Source: Paguma larvata (lineage: Eukaryota; Chordata; Mammalia; Carnivora; Viverridae). From it: 64,000 bases of DNA. The first letter of the stretch is position 1. The number at the start of each line of letters is the position of its first letter. The notes under the pieces were generated by a model that was not told the DNA's origin, ran no database searches, and saw only the letters and a list, made by a program, of their open reading frames with translations. Both the position numbers and the translations under genes were made by a program. Of the stretch, positions 1 through 10,516 are shown piece after piece. The DNA lies in contig CM057834.1 in the NCBI GenBank assembly GCA_030068075.1, positions 90,227,119 to 90,291,118 on the forward strand, in the 5' to 3' direction.

Positions 1-65
1 CCAATGTGGGGCTTGAACTCATAACCGGGAGGTCAAGAATCTCATGTTCTACTGACTCAGCCAGC
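1..65 (-). mobile_element. Short-form carnivore tRNA-derived SINE, cut by window edge
   Basis: The tRNA-like head is present in reverse complement: a B-box-like GGGGCTTGAACTC, then GGTCAAGAATC and CTGACTCAGCCAGC. It matches the short, older copies at 17415-17520 and 49851-49967. The distal part lies before base 1. Confidence 0.75.
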
Positions 66-901
66 ATTGGATTAGAGCCCACTTGAAGGACTTTGTTTTA
101 GCCTGATCACCTCTTTGAAGACCCCATCTCCAAATACAGTCCCATTCAGGGGTACCAGGGCTTAGGATTTCAGCATAGAATCTGGGGGTACACAGTTCAG
201 CCCATAGCATGGGCTCGAAGTCCTAAGTCTTCACAGGCTTTGAGGACAGTTGTGTTGACACAGAGTCAGAAGTCAGACTTAAACCCACCCCAGCAGAGTA
301 CTACCCCCAATTCCAGTGTAGCCTCTTGTCCAGACATTAAGGCATGATGGAGGAGGAAGGGCAGAGGAAAGAGGAGGCCAAGAGCGGAGATCGGTTTGGG
401 GGAAGGGAAGGGCGAGGTGGCTAAGCTGTAGTGTCTAAGCTCAACCTCCTCGACCCCAAGATTTTATTGAAAAGATGGAACATTTTCTTTCTTTTGCTTT
501 ATTTAACCACAAATGGAAATGCCCATTGATATCATTTTCATTAAAAATACTCTTCTCCTTAATTTCTCTCATCAGTTGTGAAGGCTTCTTCCATCCGCTG
601 AAGGATGTTAGGGGGAAACATAAAATGAGACCTGCAGCTGCTTTAAGTAGCTCTAGAACAGAGTGTTTGGTCGTTATCGGACTATGAAAGCAAAGCCAGG
701 AATTTACAGAACTTTTAATGGGACCTTTCAAAACAGTCAGTTAGGGTCAGCCAAGGCAACGTTGTGAAGTAGGCAGGTTTGGCTTTGCATTCTTCATAGT
801 CGTTTGGTACTTCCAAACTGTGTTCTCAAAGTGGGGTTCCTTGACTCTTGAGGAACGTGTGGTGCCCAGGGCAAACACGGCACCCCCTTTTTTTGATTGG
901 G
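66..901. other. Non-repetitive stretch, no gene seen
   Basis: No recognised repeat and no convincing exon. A purine-rich run of AG/GG triplets lies at about 345-420. Open frames here are under 100 codons and show no family similarity. Confidence 0.5.
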
Positions 902-1112
902 GGAGGTGCCTGGGTGGCTAAGTCAGTTGGGCATCTGACTCTTGGTTTCGGCTCAGGTCATGATCTCCCGGTTTGTGAGTTTGAGCCCCACATTGGGCTC
1001 TGTGCTGGTGGCGTGGAGCCTGCTTGGGATTCTGTCTTCCTCTCTTTCTGCTCTCTACCTCTCTCTCTCAAAAACAAATAAACATTTGAAAAAAAAAATC
1101 TTAAAAAAATAA
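902..1112 (+). mobile_element. Carnivore tRNA-Lys SINE (felid long form)
   Basis: Starts with a diverged GGTGCCTGGGTGGCTAAG head (pol III A box), carries the B-box-like GAGTTTGAGCCCC, the GGGCTCTGTGCTGG body, a CT-rich tract and an A-rich tail with AATAAA. A 7-bp duplication GATTGGG flanks it (895-901 and 1113-1119). 1120-1490 holds no recognised element. Confidence 0.9.
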
Positions 1113-1492
1113 GATTGGGAAATCAGGGAATTAAATTGCTAAATAACATTGTTTTTATATTAAAATAAGTGGATGTTTAACAGACTGAAATTCAAAACGC
1201 ATGATTTTTAAAGCCGATACATGGCACTTTAAAGGAATTGAAGGCTTTGGTGGGACATGCCCACTCCTTATGTACCCCAGAAGTACAAATTTATGGTCAT
1301 TTAGTCTTTGGAGTGAGTTGATGGGTTGTAGGAATGTTTTAGAAATTCTTAAACTTTCAAGTTATCAAGTATCTGGAATCTTCTTTCATCCTCAGGCCAT
1401 GTTTCAAAGTAATAGCCAGATAACTTGATGAACATATTTGTGCAAATGTGCTAATAAATCCCAATCCATTTAATAGGAAAACAATGTCCTTT

Positions 1493-1690
1493 TTTAAAAA
1501 AATTTTTTATTTATTTTGAGAGAGAGAGATAGAGAGCAAGTGGGGGAGGGGCAGAGAGAAGGGAGAATCTCAAGCAGGCTCTGTACTGTCAGCGCAGAGT
1601 CTGATGCAGGGTTTGAACTGACAAACATGAGATCGCGACCTGACCGAAATCAAGAGTTGGATGCTCAACTGACTGAGCCACCCAGGCACC
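1493..1690 (-). mobile_element. Carnivore tRNA-Lys SINE, AAGAGTTGG variant
   Basis: Reverse-oriented: T-rich end, GA-rich tract, GGGGAGGGGCAGAGAG, then CAAGCAGGCTCTG and the head ending CTGAGCCACCCAGGCACC. It has the extra CAAGAGTTGG segment seen at 8124-8339, 16113-16336 and 53501-53703, marking a subfamily distinct from most copies here. Confidence 0.9.
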
Positions 1691-1712
1691 GAAATAGAAA
1701 TATTTTAAATAT

Positions 1713-1925
1713 TCTTTTTTTTAACGTTTATTTATTTTTGACAGACAGAGAGACAGCGCATAAGCGGGGGAAGGGCAAAGAGAGAGGGAGACACAGAATC
1801 CGAAGCAGGCTCCAGGCTCCAAGCTGTCAGCACAGAGCCTGATGCGGGACTCGAACCCACAGACCGTGAGATCATGACCTGAGCCGAAGTTGGCTGCTTA
1901 GCCGACTGAGCCACCCAGGTGCCCC
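1713..1925 (-). mobile_element. Carnivore tRNA-Lys SINE with TSD
   Basis: Full-length reverse copy from poly-T to CACCCAGGTGCCCC. Flanks TATTTTAAATAT (1701-1712) and TATTTTAATTAT (1928-1939) match at 11 of 12 bases, consistent with L1-type target-primed insertion. Confidence 0.92.
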
Positions 1926-1974
1926 TGTATTTTAATTATGGCCGCTTAGTGATGGTGTCCCTGTTCTCACTTCT

Positions 1975-4165
1975 TGTATTCACTCAACATATATTTATTG
2001 GGTGTTTACTGTGTACCGGGACTGTTCTAGGCACTCAAGACGCATGAGTAGAAGATAAACAAAATCCCTATCCTGGCCAAGCCTGCATGCTGGTGAGGAG
2101 ACAATAATCATTATAAGTAGAGTCTATAATGTTTGAAACTGGTGAGTGCTTTGGGAATAAATGGAGCAAGTTACGGGGCATAGGTAGTGTGGAGTGGAAG
2201 CACTGGTGTGCAATTTCAAATAGACCAGACAGACAGGGACTCACCAAGAACATGACATTAAAGTAGATAAAGGATTTGGACAGAGAGATTTCTGGATAAA
2301 GAGGGATACGGGTGAGGAAGCAGCCTGTGTAAAATCTCTATGGCTGGAGTAGGTCTTGCCTGGTTGGGGAATAGCCAGGAGGCCAGTGGAGGGAGGGAGG
2401 GAGTGAGGGGCTGAGCAACAGGAGATGGGCTCGTGTAGAACCATTGTAAGATCTGTGGCTTTTACTGTGAGATAGGACGCCCCTGGATCATTCTGGTTGC
2501 TTTGTTGACAGCCAACAGTAGAGAGACAATAGCAGAAGCAAGGGGATCAGTTAGAAGGCTGTTGCCACAGTGTAGACAAATGGGTGGAGGTGGCGAGAAG
2601 TGGTTGGATTCTGGGGATACTTTGAAGGTAGAGTGAACAGGATTTACTGATGGATGGGGTGAGAGGGATGTGAGGGAGAAAGAGGGCTCAGGAAAGTCTC
2701 TGTTGTCTTTGCTTGAGCAGGGATGGAGTTGCCATCAATGAAGATGGAGACCACAATGGTTAGAGCAGGCTTTGGGGACATTAAGGCTTTGGTTTGGGTC
2801 ATATTAAGTTGGCGATGTCTGTTAGACATTGAAGAGTATGCTTTTGGATGTACATGTTTGGGGATCAGCCGAGTGATCCGCACTGGAGACATAAACTTGA
2901 GAGTTGTCGGCACAGATGGCGGTTAAAGCTGGTCTTAGATGAGATTCTCAGAATATGGGTGAGAGAAGATGAAAGGCCCGTGGACTGAGGCCAGGCACGC
3001 TCCAGCATAAAGAGGTCCGAGAGAAGGAAAACTTAAAAGGAGAGGTCAGTGAGATCCTGGAGTGTGTGGTGTTCTGGAAGCCAAGTGAAGAAAAGTGTTT
3101 CCAGTGGTCTGGGTCAAATATTGCTGGTTGATGAAACAAAGCCAAGAGTGAGATCTGCCCATTGGGTTTGGCATTTTGGAAGTTACTGGTTGTGGTGGTA
3201 GAGGAGCGAAAGTCTGATTGCAGTAGATTCATGAGGGGATGGAAGGAGAGATATTGGAGACAGCGAGTAGAGAGACCTCTTCAAAGGTGGTTTGAAACAA
3301 AGATGGTAGAGAAATGGAGTGTGAGTTGGAGCGAGAGGGGGTCTAGGAGAGGGATTTTTAAAGATGGGAGAAATAGCAGCACGTTGGAAATGATGATGGG
3401 AATGGTCCGGTGGAGAAGGAGAGAATCCAGTGGTGTCACTTCATAGGCACGCAGGATGGGATCGAGCACAAGTTCGCGGTAGGTAGGTGTGCAGGAAGTT
3501 CATCTGCAATAGTAGTAGGAGGCAAGGTGAGTGTGCGGTGTTTATACCTATACGGGTGGTGTAGGTAGTGGGAGTTTGTGGGATTCTATCAGTTGCATCA
3601 AATCTCATCGTTGCAGGATGCCAGATGGTCACCCGAGAGTGAGGCTGGGTGAGCAGGTGATGGAGGGGTGAAGAGGAAGGAAAAGGTGCGAAACGATTGT
3701 CTAGGAACAAGAGCGAGTGAGTGCACCTGGCAATACGGGGTCCTTGCGGGCAGCATTGAGGGCTCCCTTGGGACTTGTGGTCCCAAGTTTAATGCGAGAC
3801 CAGTGTGGCATGATTGTGTGTTTTTCTGTAGTGGCATTCTGCTGCCCGGGGGGAAGCATGGAGAAGGCAGGGTTTGAGGTAAGCAGGTGTTTGCTGGAAC
3901 AGAGTATGAGGAAGTTAAGGGGGCAGGGGCAGGGGGAGGGGGAGGGTGTAGGCAAGCGTGATCCAGTGACTGCCTATGGCGTCCACGCTGAGGTGAGTGG
4001 GGAGAAAGGCCAGGAGGGGATCAGGGACAGCGAAAAGGTGATGGGCTCAGTGGATCGGGCATCTTGCTGTGGTCAAAGGGTTGTCGGAGATGTGTCACCG
4101 GAGGGAGTCAGCTGGAAGCTCAGGAGGCGGTGGGCCGTGTGACACTGGAGATGTGATCGAGGAGC
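1975..4165 (-). mobile_element. Long degraded LINE-2 (L2) body
   Basis: On the given strand it opens with the reverse complement of the L2 3' end (CAACATATATTTATTGGGTG, then GTTCTAGGCACTCAAGACGC). It continues for about 2.2 kb through landmarks typical of inverted L2 ORF2: GAAGGCTGTTGCCACAGTG near 2551, GAACAGGATTTACTGATGG near 2636, GGAAGCCAAGTGAAG near 3076 and a purine-rich block near 3340-3420. The upstream limit near 4165 is approximate. It carries no later SINE or LTR insertion, which is unusual here. Confidence 0.75.
2644..2930 (-). pseudogene. Decayed L2 ORF2 reverse-transcriptase segment
   Basis: Minus-strand codons at 2914-2888 read CADNSQVYV, aligning with the L2 active-site block YADDSQIYL. 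The Tyr is Cys, the second catalytic Asp is Asn, and a 1-base deletion separates it from the preceding His-Leu. About 89 codons follow open, including an SNRHRQLNMTQTK stretch that resembles the segment after the L2 motif. The enzyme would be dead. Confidence 0.65.
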
Positions 4166-4206
4166 TGTGGTTACTTTGAATTCCTACCTCCTGTCCTTCC
4201 TCAGTG

Positions 4207-4411
4207 TTTTTTTTTTAACTGTTTTTATTTATTTTTGAGAGACCGAGCATGAGCAGGGGAGGGGCAGAGAGAGGGGGAGACAGAATGTGAAGCAGGTTCC
4301 AGGCTCTGAGCTGTCAGCACAGAGCTCGACATGGGGCTCGAACTCACAAACCGCGAGATCATGACCTGAGCCAAAGTCGGACGCTTAACCAACTGAGCCA
4401 CCCGGGCGCCC
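4207..4411 (-). mobile_element. Carnivore tRNA-Lys SINE with TSD
   Basis: Full-length reverse copy ending GAGCCACCCGGGCGCC. Flanking TCCTTCCTCAGT (4194-4205) and TCCTTCCTTAGT (4415-4426) form a 12-bp duplication with one mismatch. Confidence 0.92.
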
Positions 4412-4479
4412 ATATCCTTCCTTAGTTTTCACGGACTGGGTTCCTTCCACTCAGTACCCTTAATTCGGTTGGCAGTTAT

Positions 4480-4625
4480 GCATTTATTAGTGTGCTCGTT
4501 TCCTTTGTTGGATCGTAAGCATCATAAAGGCAGGGACTGTGCCTTTTTCTCCTCGCCATTATATCCCCTTGTTGTCTAGAATAGTGCCTGGAAAATTGTA
4601 GGAGCTTCATAAGTAGCTGTTAACT
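4480..4625 (+). mobile_element. L2 3' fragment
   Basis: Contains the L2 tail pattern GGATCGTAAGCATCATAAAG, GGCAGGGACTGTGCC and ATAGTGCCTGGAAAATTG, ending before an imperfect TGTTAACTAAA terminus. An old, diverged fragment. Confidence 0.6.
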
Positions 4626-4705
4626 AAAATGTCAGACCCACACTGATGGTGCTAAGACCCATGCCTCAGATGGGCAGACACTGTTTAGCCGGGCACATCG
4701 ACCAT

Positions 4706-4865
4706 TGCCTCTTTTTTCTTTTCTTTTTTATAATAGTTTGTTTTCAAATTGGTTTACATATAACACCCAGTGTTCGTCCTAACACGTGCCCTCTTTAATG
4801 TCCATCACCCCCTCTCCCCCCTCCCTCACCCCCCTCACCCTCAGTTTATTTCTTTTCTTTTCTAA
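4706..4865 (-). mobile_element. L1 3' end (carnivore type)
   Basis: Starts T-rich (the poly-A side) and reads TCAAATTGGTTTACATATAA, CACCCAGTGTTCGTCC, then a C-rich block. This is the reverse complement of the carnivore L1 3' untranslated tail. Heavily 5'-truncated, about 160 bases. Confidence 0.75.
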
Positions 4866-5034
4866 CAGTTGCCTCTCAAGCAAAAATCAAATAGGATTTT
4901 ACAGAGTTTCTGATCTGTTGTTTCAAAGACAGAGTAAAATCTTACACCATTTTTTAAAAAGCTAATTTATAGGAAAAGGAAGGCACATGGTAGAGGAAAG
5001 ATAATAACTAGATTATAGGAACTTCTTTTTTTTT

Positions 5035-5084
5035 AAGTTTATTTATTTTGAGAGAGAGAGAAAGAGCACACACACAGGAGGGGC

Positions 5085-5118
<34 letters not shown>

Positions 5119-5160
5119 TCCCAAGCAGGCTCCACACTGTCAGCACAGAGCCCCATGCAA
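5035..5160 (-). mobile_element. Carnivore SINE, head missing
   Basis: Reverse copy with poly-T, GA tract and CAAGCAGGCTCCACACTGTCAG, breaking off at GAGCCCCATGCAA. A second SINE begins four bases later and the missing head does not resume after it. Confidence 0.85.
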
Positions 5161-5163
5161 GGG

Positions 5164-5383
5164 GCTTTCTTTCTTTCTTTCTTATTTTTAATGTTTATTT
5201 TCAAGAGAAAATGTGTGAGTGGAAGCAGGGGAGGGGCAGAGAGAGAGAGGCGGGGGAGGGAGATACAGAATCTGAAGCAGGCTATAGGCTCTGAGCTTTC
5301 AGCACAGAGCCTGACGTGGGGCTTGAACCCATGGACTGTGAAATCATGACCTGAGCTGAAGTCTGACGCTTAACTGACTGAGC
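5164..5383 (-). mobile_element. Carnivore tRNA-Lys SINE abutting a truncated copy
   Basis: Begins with a CTTT tract, followed by the TTTAATGTTTATTTTC tail region, GGGGAGGGGCAGAGAG and a head that stops at TTAACTGACTGAGC, lacking the final CACCCAGGCGCC. Confidence 0.88.
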
Positions 5384-5435
5384 TTTTATTAAAACAATAA
5401 TAAATTGTTTTTATTATGCTTTTATTAAAACAATA
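5382..5435. repeat. 17-bp direct repeat with inverted core
   Basis: GCTTTTATTAAAACAAT occurs at 5382-5398 and again, identical, at 5419-5435. The DNA between carries an ATTAAAACAAT / ATTGTTTTTAT near-inverted pair able to fold. Confidence 0.8.
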
Positions 5436-5449
5436 TTTAAAAGTTTCAT

Positions 5450-5673
5450 GGGGCGCCTGGGTGGTTCAGTAGGTTAGGTGACTGACTTCAGCTCAGGTCA
5501 CGATCTCACGGTTTGTGGGTTCGAGCCCCATGTCAGGCTCTGTACTGACACTCAGAGCCTGGAGTCTACTTCAAATTCTTTGTCTCCCTCTCTCTCTCTG
5601 TCCCTCTCCCGCTCGCACTCTGTCTGTCTCTCTCTCTCTCTTTCTCAAAACTTAATAAACATTAAAAAAGTTT
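5450..5673 (+). mobile_element. Carnivore tRNA-Lys SINE with TSD
   Basis: Forward copy from GGGGCGCCTGGGTGG through GGTTCGAGCCCC (B box) to a CT tract and TTAATAAACATTAAAAAA. TTTAAAAGTTT is duplicated at 5436-5446 and 5674-5684. Confidence 0.93.
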
Positions 5674-5699
5674 TTTAAAAGTTTTGTGTGTGGTTATTG

Positions 5700-5830
5700 T
5701 TCCTTTATTCCACAATCGTATGAATGTCCATTATGTATCAGCCACTATGTTCCTCGCACTTCGGTAGAATAAGGCCAGGTCCTGCCTCCAAAGGCTTACG
5801 GAGTTAATAACGGAAGTTTGATAACACAAC
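5700..5830 (-). mobile_element. L2 3' fragment
   Basis: Carries an L2-like reversed 3' end: GAATGTCCATTATGTATCAG, a GCCACTATGTTCC pattern, and GGTCCTGCCTCCAAAGG where L2 has CCTGCCCTCAAGGAG. Confidence 0.55.
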
Positions 5831-6100
5831 TCACTGTACCGCTTCCGCGTGGGGCATCGTACTTCCTGTGCAGAAGTAGCATTTTGAGTTAGTAAACTCA
5901 CTTGTAGGTTACCGTACAAAACTAGAGGTGTTAAGATGAGAAGCGTCTCTGTGAAGACATGAAGCTTGTTCATACTCCCCCTTCCTCCGTTTCTTCTTCC
6001 TTCTCTTTCCTTCCACCATGTAGCAGGAACTGAATAAATCTTGACTGAGTAGATCCTTGACCAAAATTCCAGAGAAGAACCGGTTTCTCCATGGGCATTG

Positions 6101-6481
6101 TTATGGGCAGAATACATGTGCTCTCCCGCACATCCCCAAATTCATATGTTGAAGTTGGCCCCCCAGTGCGACTGTATTTGGAGTAAGGATGTAATTAAGG
6201 TTAAATACAGGAGGTCATAGGGCGGGGCCCTGATCTGAAAGGATTGGCGTTCTTATAGGAAGAGACAGCAGACAGCCGTGGGCTCTCTTCCCAAGGCGCA
6301 CGCGTGGCAGAGACGTGTGAGGACCTAGGAAGAAGGTGGCCGTGAGCTGGGAAGAAACCAAAGCCTGCCGGAACCTTGACCTTGGACTTCCCAGCCTCCA
6401 GAGCTGTGAGAAAATAAATATGTGGTGTTTCAGGCCCTCCAGCCTTGGAATTTTGCTGGGGTGGCCTGAGCCGACTGTGAC
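6101..6481 (+). repeat. MaLR (MLT1/MST-type) solo LTR
   Basis: Has the MaLR landmarks in order: ATTCATATGTTGAAGTTGG, GGGGCCCTGATCTG, TTATAGGAAGAGACAGC, a GTGAGGAC segment, CCTTGACCTTGGACTTCCC, CCAGCCTCCAGAGCTGTGAG and AAATAAATATGTGG. No internal retroviral sequence is attached. Confidence 0.85.
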
Positions 6482-7885
6482 GGGCTCGTGAAACTTTTGC
6501 TGCGACTTGAAGAATGTGACCTCCGCCAACCTCTGTTTATCTAATAGGTTAATTTTCCATTTATGTTATACAGGGTTGCTTCACAAACGGTATCTTTGCC
6601 GACAATTTCTTGGTCTAGGGGACGCTCCTTAAATTAATATGGATTGCTTTCTTGGCTCGGCTGTGGAGAAACCAGCTTGCATAGAGTCAGAGAAGACAAA
6701 TGTTAAGAGGTGGAGGGGATTTTCCGATGTTAATTCTGGATTAAAAAAATAAGGAGGAAGGATCAGAGCTGAAAAGACTGTCCATCATTTCCTTGGAATC
6801 GTGCTAGAAAGTTTGTAATAACCCTGGGAGGAAAAAGACGAGGGGCAGATGGATACTGTCATGAATTATGTTTCTATTTACTTTTCTATCATTAGAAATG
6901 AGTGTTCACTTATATCAATATTTTCATTCTGATCACACCCTTCCGTAAACCAAAGTGTGTGTGCTAATTTATAGAAGTGGTCGAAGTGAACAATTTTGGC
7001 ATTTCGTGACAGAGCCAGAAACATTAGTCTCTAGATTAGATGTAGGAAGGATGCACAGTTTGCAAAGTCAGTGATGATTTTTTCCTGTTATTTGCTGCTA
7101 TTGAATCCTCAATTTTTGCCCAGATATATAGAAGCCTAGTGGTAGGTAATCAGAAAGAATGAGCTCACACCAGACATTTTCATGTGCTTTTTTGGGCTAA
7201 TTCTACTCTGGAAGTTTTATTCCCTTCAGAGCAGTTTATTTTCAGAAATCGCCTCACTGCCTCTCTCTTGTTACCTGATTAGAGTTTAAAAATCGGATAG
7301 TGGCAGGCCACAGTCCCCGTATGCTCTCCTCTCTCCCTCTTGCTACACATTTGGCGGGAGCACGTTTCCATCCTCTCCAGCTCTGTGACTCTGCAGGACC
7401 CAGGGAGGTAAGTGCGACCTGTGACATCAAAGCTCTTTCTCTTGTTCATTAGAAGAGAGAACTCACCTGGACGCCTCTCGAAACCAGGCATTCTGTTCTG
7501 CAAATGGCGACTCACCCACTTGGCCAGGGTGATAAATGGCTTTTGCCGGGTGAGGGGCCAAGAAGCATGTTTCATTTATCTTACTGCGCAAGCGCCTCAT
7601 GTGGGGAAGAGGAGTAAAAGGAGATGAAATCTATCGTGACTTGGTAACTTACTTTGCATTTTAGCCAGAGGCAGCCCACTGCCTACCAGCAAATGCTCCA
7701 CCGGGTTTCCAAATATTAAGTAGTTTCCCCTGAAGCTCTCCAGCAATTCCAAGACGGCAGGAGTAGTTGGATGTATTTCGAGAGCTGCGGAGGGAGAGGC
7801 TCTTGGGCTGTTCGTGTGGCTGGTTGGTAGTGGGGTAGGACTCAAATGCCTGCACGCTGCTTCCAACTCCAAGGAGCGTTTTCAC
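6482..7885. other. Non-repetitive stretch, no gene seen
   Basis: About 1.4 kb without a recognisable repeat. Open frames stay below 100 codons and show no family motif. I see no CpG-rich promoter. Confidence 0.45.
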
Positions 7886-7909
7886 TTTTTTTTAAATGTT
7901 TATTTATTT

Positions 7910-7956
<47 letters not shown>

Positions 7957-8121
7957 TGAGTGGGGGGAGGGGTGGAGAGAGAAGGAGACATAGAATCCGA
8001 AGCAGGCTCCAGGCTCTGAGCTGTCAGCACAGAGCCCAATGTGGGGCTCGAACTCGCAAACCACGAGATCATGACTTGAGCCGAAGTCAGACACTTAATG
8101 ACTGAACCACCCAGGCACCCC
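7886..8121 (-). mobile_element. Carnivore SINE with expanded AG microsatellite
   Basis: Full-length reverse copy. Its GA tract has expanded to an uninterrupted (AG)20 at 7915-7954. The head ends ACCCAGGCACCCC. Confidence 0.93.
7915..7954. repeat. (AG)20 microsatellite
   Basis: Forty bases of perfect AG dinucleotide inside the SINE above, likely length-polymorphic. Confidence 0.95.
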
Positions 8122-8123
8122 TA

Positions 8124-8339
8124 CTTTTTTTTGTTAATGCTTATTTATTTATTTAGAGAGAGGGAGAGTGAGCACGAGTGTGGGGGAGAGGCAGAGAGGG
8201 AGGGAGACAGAGAACACCAAGCAGGCTCCATACTGTCAGTGGATAGCCCTGACTCAGGGCTTGAACCCATGAACCATGAGATCGTGATCTGAGCCGAAAT
8301 CAAGAGTTGGACGCTCAACTGACAGCCACCCAGGCGCCC
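8124..8339 (-). mobile_element. Carnivore SINE, AAGAGTTGG variant, tandem with previous
   Basis: Starts two bases after the preceding copy, same orientation but a different subfamily: it has GAAATCAAGAGTTGGACGC and a CCAAGCAGGCTCCATACTG body. The head ends CACCCAGGCGCCC. One probably inserted into the other's T-rich tail. Confidence 0.9.
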
Positions 8340-8689
8340 AGCTTTTTACTTTTTAAATGCTTGTTTAACGGTGGAGTTCGGTTTGTTCTAACTGAGCTGC
8401 TCTAGTTGACATGGGAGGGGGACTCTCAGATCCTTGTGCTCTGTCCCATCTGTCCCATTACTGTCCATCTGTTCCCTAAGATCCCAGGACTCCATGTAAC
8501 GCAGCTTGAAAACCATCAAATTTGAAAACCGTCAGACTTGAAAACCATCAGACTAGAAAGGCGGAGGAGGGCTCAAGTGAGGGCGTTGTCCGGCCAAATG
8601 ACACTGCTGGAACCCTTTCTTCTTTTTCCCATTGTCAACCCTCCGATTAGAGAGCATCCTTCTAGGAGAGTGACTTAGTCAGGGCCCAT
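8340..8689. other. Non-repetitive stretch with local micro-duplications
   Basis: At about 8502-8555 the phrase TTGAAAACC recurs about every 17 bases with CATCA/GTCAG between copies, a small imperfect tandem array. No gene seen. Confidence 0.5.
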
Positions 8690-8985
8690 GTCAACTCCCT
8701 ATTCTTCGTATACGTGCTGCCGAAGCGAGTACAACACCCTCTTCTTCGGAAGGCCGTTCCCAACTCCCCCACTGGAATAGGAACCCTTCCCTCTGAAAGT
8801 CTTCAGTGCATCTGTTTCTTCGGGGTTCCTCTTGTTGTCTGTCTTGGTGGTGAGCCGTGCCATCCCAGGCATACAGTAAGCTTCTTGAGGCCAGAGACCA
8901 CAGAATACGCATCATATCTCTTCAGCACCAAAACAGCATGTTACATGTCATAGGGACTCAGAGAATGTTTGTGGAATGGAGTCAA
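8690..8985 (+). mobile_element. L2 3' segment
   Basis: Order matches the L2 3' region: a CGGAAGGCCGTTCCCAACTC segment (end of ORF2), then GTAAGCTTCTTGAGGCCAG and GACTCAGAGAATGTTTGTGG near the terminus. Diverged. Confidence 0.55.
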
Positions 8986-9013
8986 AGAAACTATCTTATT
9001 TGGTCACCATTTA

Positions 9014-9250
9014 TTTATTCATTTTTAATTTATTTTTAATGTTTATTTATCTTTGAGAGGGCCAGGAGGAGACAGAGAGACAGAGTGAAGCAGGGGAGAG
9101 GCAGAGAGAGAGGGAGACATAGAATCTGAAGCAGGCTCCAGGCTCTGAGCTGTCAGCACAGAGCCTGACGCGGGGCCCAAACTCATGAGCCGTGAGATTG
9201 TGACCGGAGCTGAAGTCGGACACTTAATCGGCTGAGCCACCCAGGTGCCC
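9014..9250 (-). mobile_element. Carnivore tRNA-Lys SINE with TSD
   Basis: Reverse full-length copy ending GAGCCACCCAGGTGCCC. TTGGTCACCATTTA (9000-9013) and TTGGTTACAATTTA (9251-9264) flank it with two mismatches. Confidence 0.92.
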
Positions 9251-9264
9251 TTGGTTACAATTTA

Positions 9265-10484
9265 ATCACTTCTCGAATGGAATTACCTTGGATTTCCGAG
9301 TATGGTGATTGTGCTCCCTTAGGCTATTTAGATAACATAATTAGTGTACAGAAATGCTGTATAGACTCTAAAGTCATGATCCTATTGTCTTGCTATTTTC
9401 ACAGTGAAGGGCATTTTAGCATAGGGATTAAAGATTGTGTATAATTGGTGTAAAAAGGACGCCTTGAGTTTTCCAGGTCTGAAGGTGGATGACCACAGAA
9501 AATCACTGATTAATGTGTGAAGGCTTCAAGGAAGAAGTGTGTGAATTAATTCCACCGGTGAGAGCAGCACACCTGCTGGAAGCATAGCATTGTGCTGGTT
9601 GCTGTGGGGACGGATCAGGCATCTCTGTGTCCTGCCTCACCTCCTCTCGGCCCATCTTCTACCCCAGCCATTGCTGCGCCGCCAGCCTCGCACAGGTATA
9701 ACCGACCGCATCTGGCTTCAGCTGCACCGTGTCTCTCTCTGTGCCCAAGGGTTTCCAGAGATCACCCCGGGGAGGCCCGTTGGGTCTCATGCAAGTGCCA
9801 TGGAAGGAAGTGCAAAGAAATCGACACCCCACAGGTCGATCCTTGACCAATGAGGGAAGGGGGATGGTGGTAAAATGCTCTCCCCTTCTGCCCTTTGGGT
9901 GGGTGATTCCGAGGCCTACTCTAGTCATCTTCGAAGGCCCCGATGCGATTGAGCCCTGGTCAGCCGCACAGAGACCAGCCCATTGATACGCCTTTGTGTT
10001 GGCTTTTTCTCCCCCCTAGTTCCTCGCTCCTCCTGGGATCCTTCCCAAATATCCTACCACGTATAAGCTGTTAGCACAGACTCTGCTGTTAGTGGGGAAT
10101 TCAGGGGGGCAGTCAGGAGAATAAAGAATGCAGTCAGATATTTTCCCTATATTAACCCTTGGGGAGTCTTGTGGAACATTTGGTTACGTTAGAAGGTATC
10201 GATACAGGTGGAGGCCAAAGTGGGTGAGTCGCACAGGGAGGGCGCTAGTGGAGAAAGGAGAAGAAAAGGGCAGTGTGAGGGGGACTTGGGGGCTGGGCCG
10301 ACCCTTGGAGAGAGTCGAGCAGGCAGGGAGGAGGGCGGAGAAAACTCCAGTGTCATGTTAACAGTAAGGGTGAGCAGAGAGGCTGCCCGGGGGTGATCCG
10401 AGGGACAGAGTGAAAGCTCATTCGGAGTTACTGGGTTGTGCCCGATCCCGATGCCAGGCATGGGATGCCAGGCGTGGTAGGATA
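9265..10484. other. Non-repetitive stretch, no gene seen
   Basis: No recognised dispersed repeat. 10200-10400 is G-rich with several AGGGAGG runs. At 10450-10475 GATGCCAGGC occurs twice about 15 bases apart. Confidence 0.45.
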
Positions 10485-10516
10485 TTTCACCAAAGCTCTC
10501 CTTGGCTTTGGTGAAA
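10485..10516. repeat. Perfect 12-bp inverted repeat (hairpin)
   Basis: TTTCACCAAAGC (10485-10496) and its exact reverse complement GCTTTGGTGAAA (10505-10516) are separated by TCTCCTTG. Pairing does not extend past the 12 bp. Confidence 0.9.

Noticed and set aside
902..1112. tRNA-like A and B boxes as a tRNA gene
   Set aside because: These belong to the tRNA-derived head of carnivore SINEs, here and in the other full-length copies; no cloverleaf or anticodon arm is preserved.
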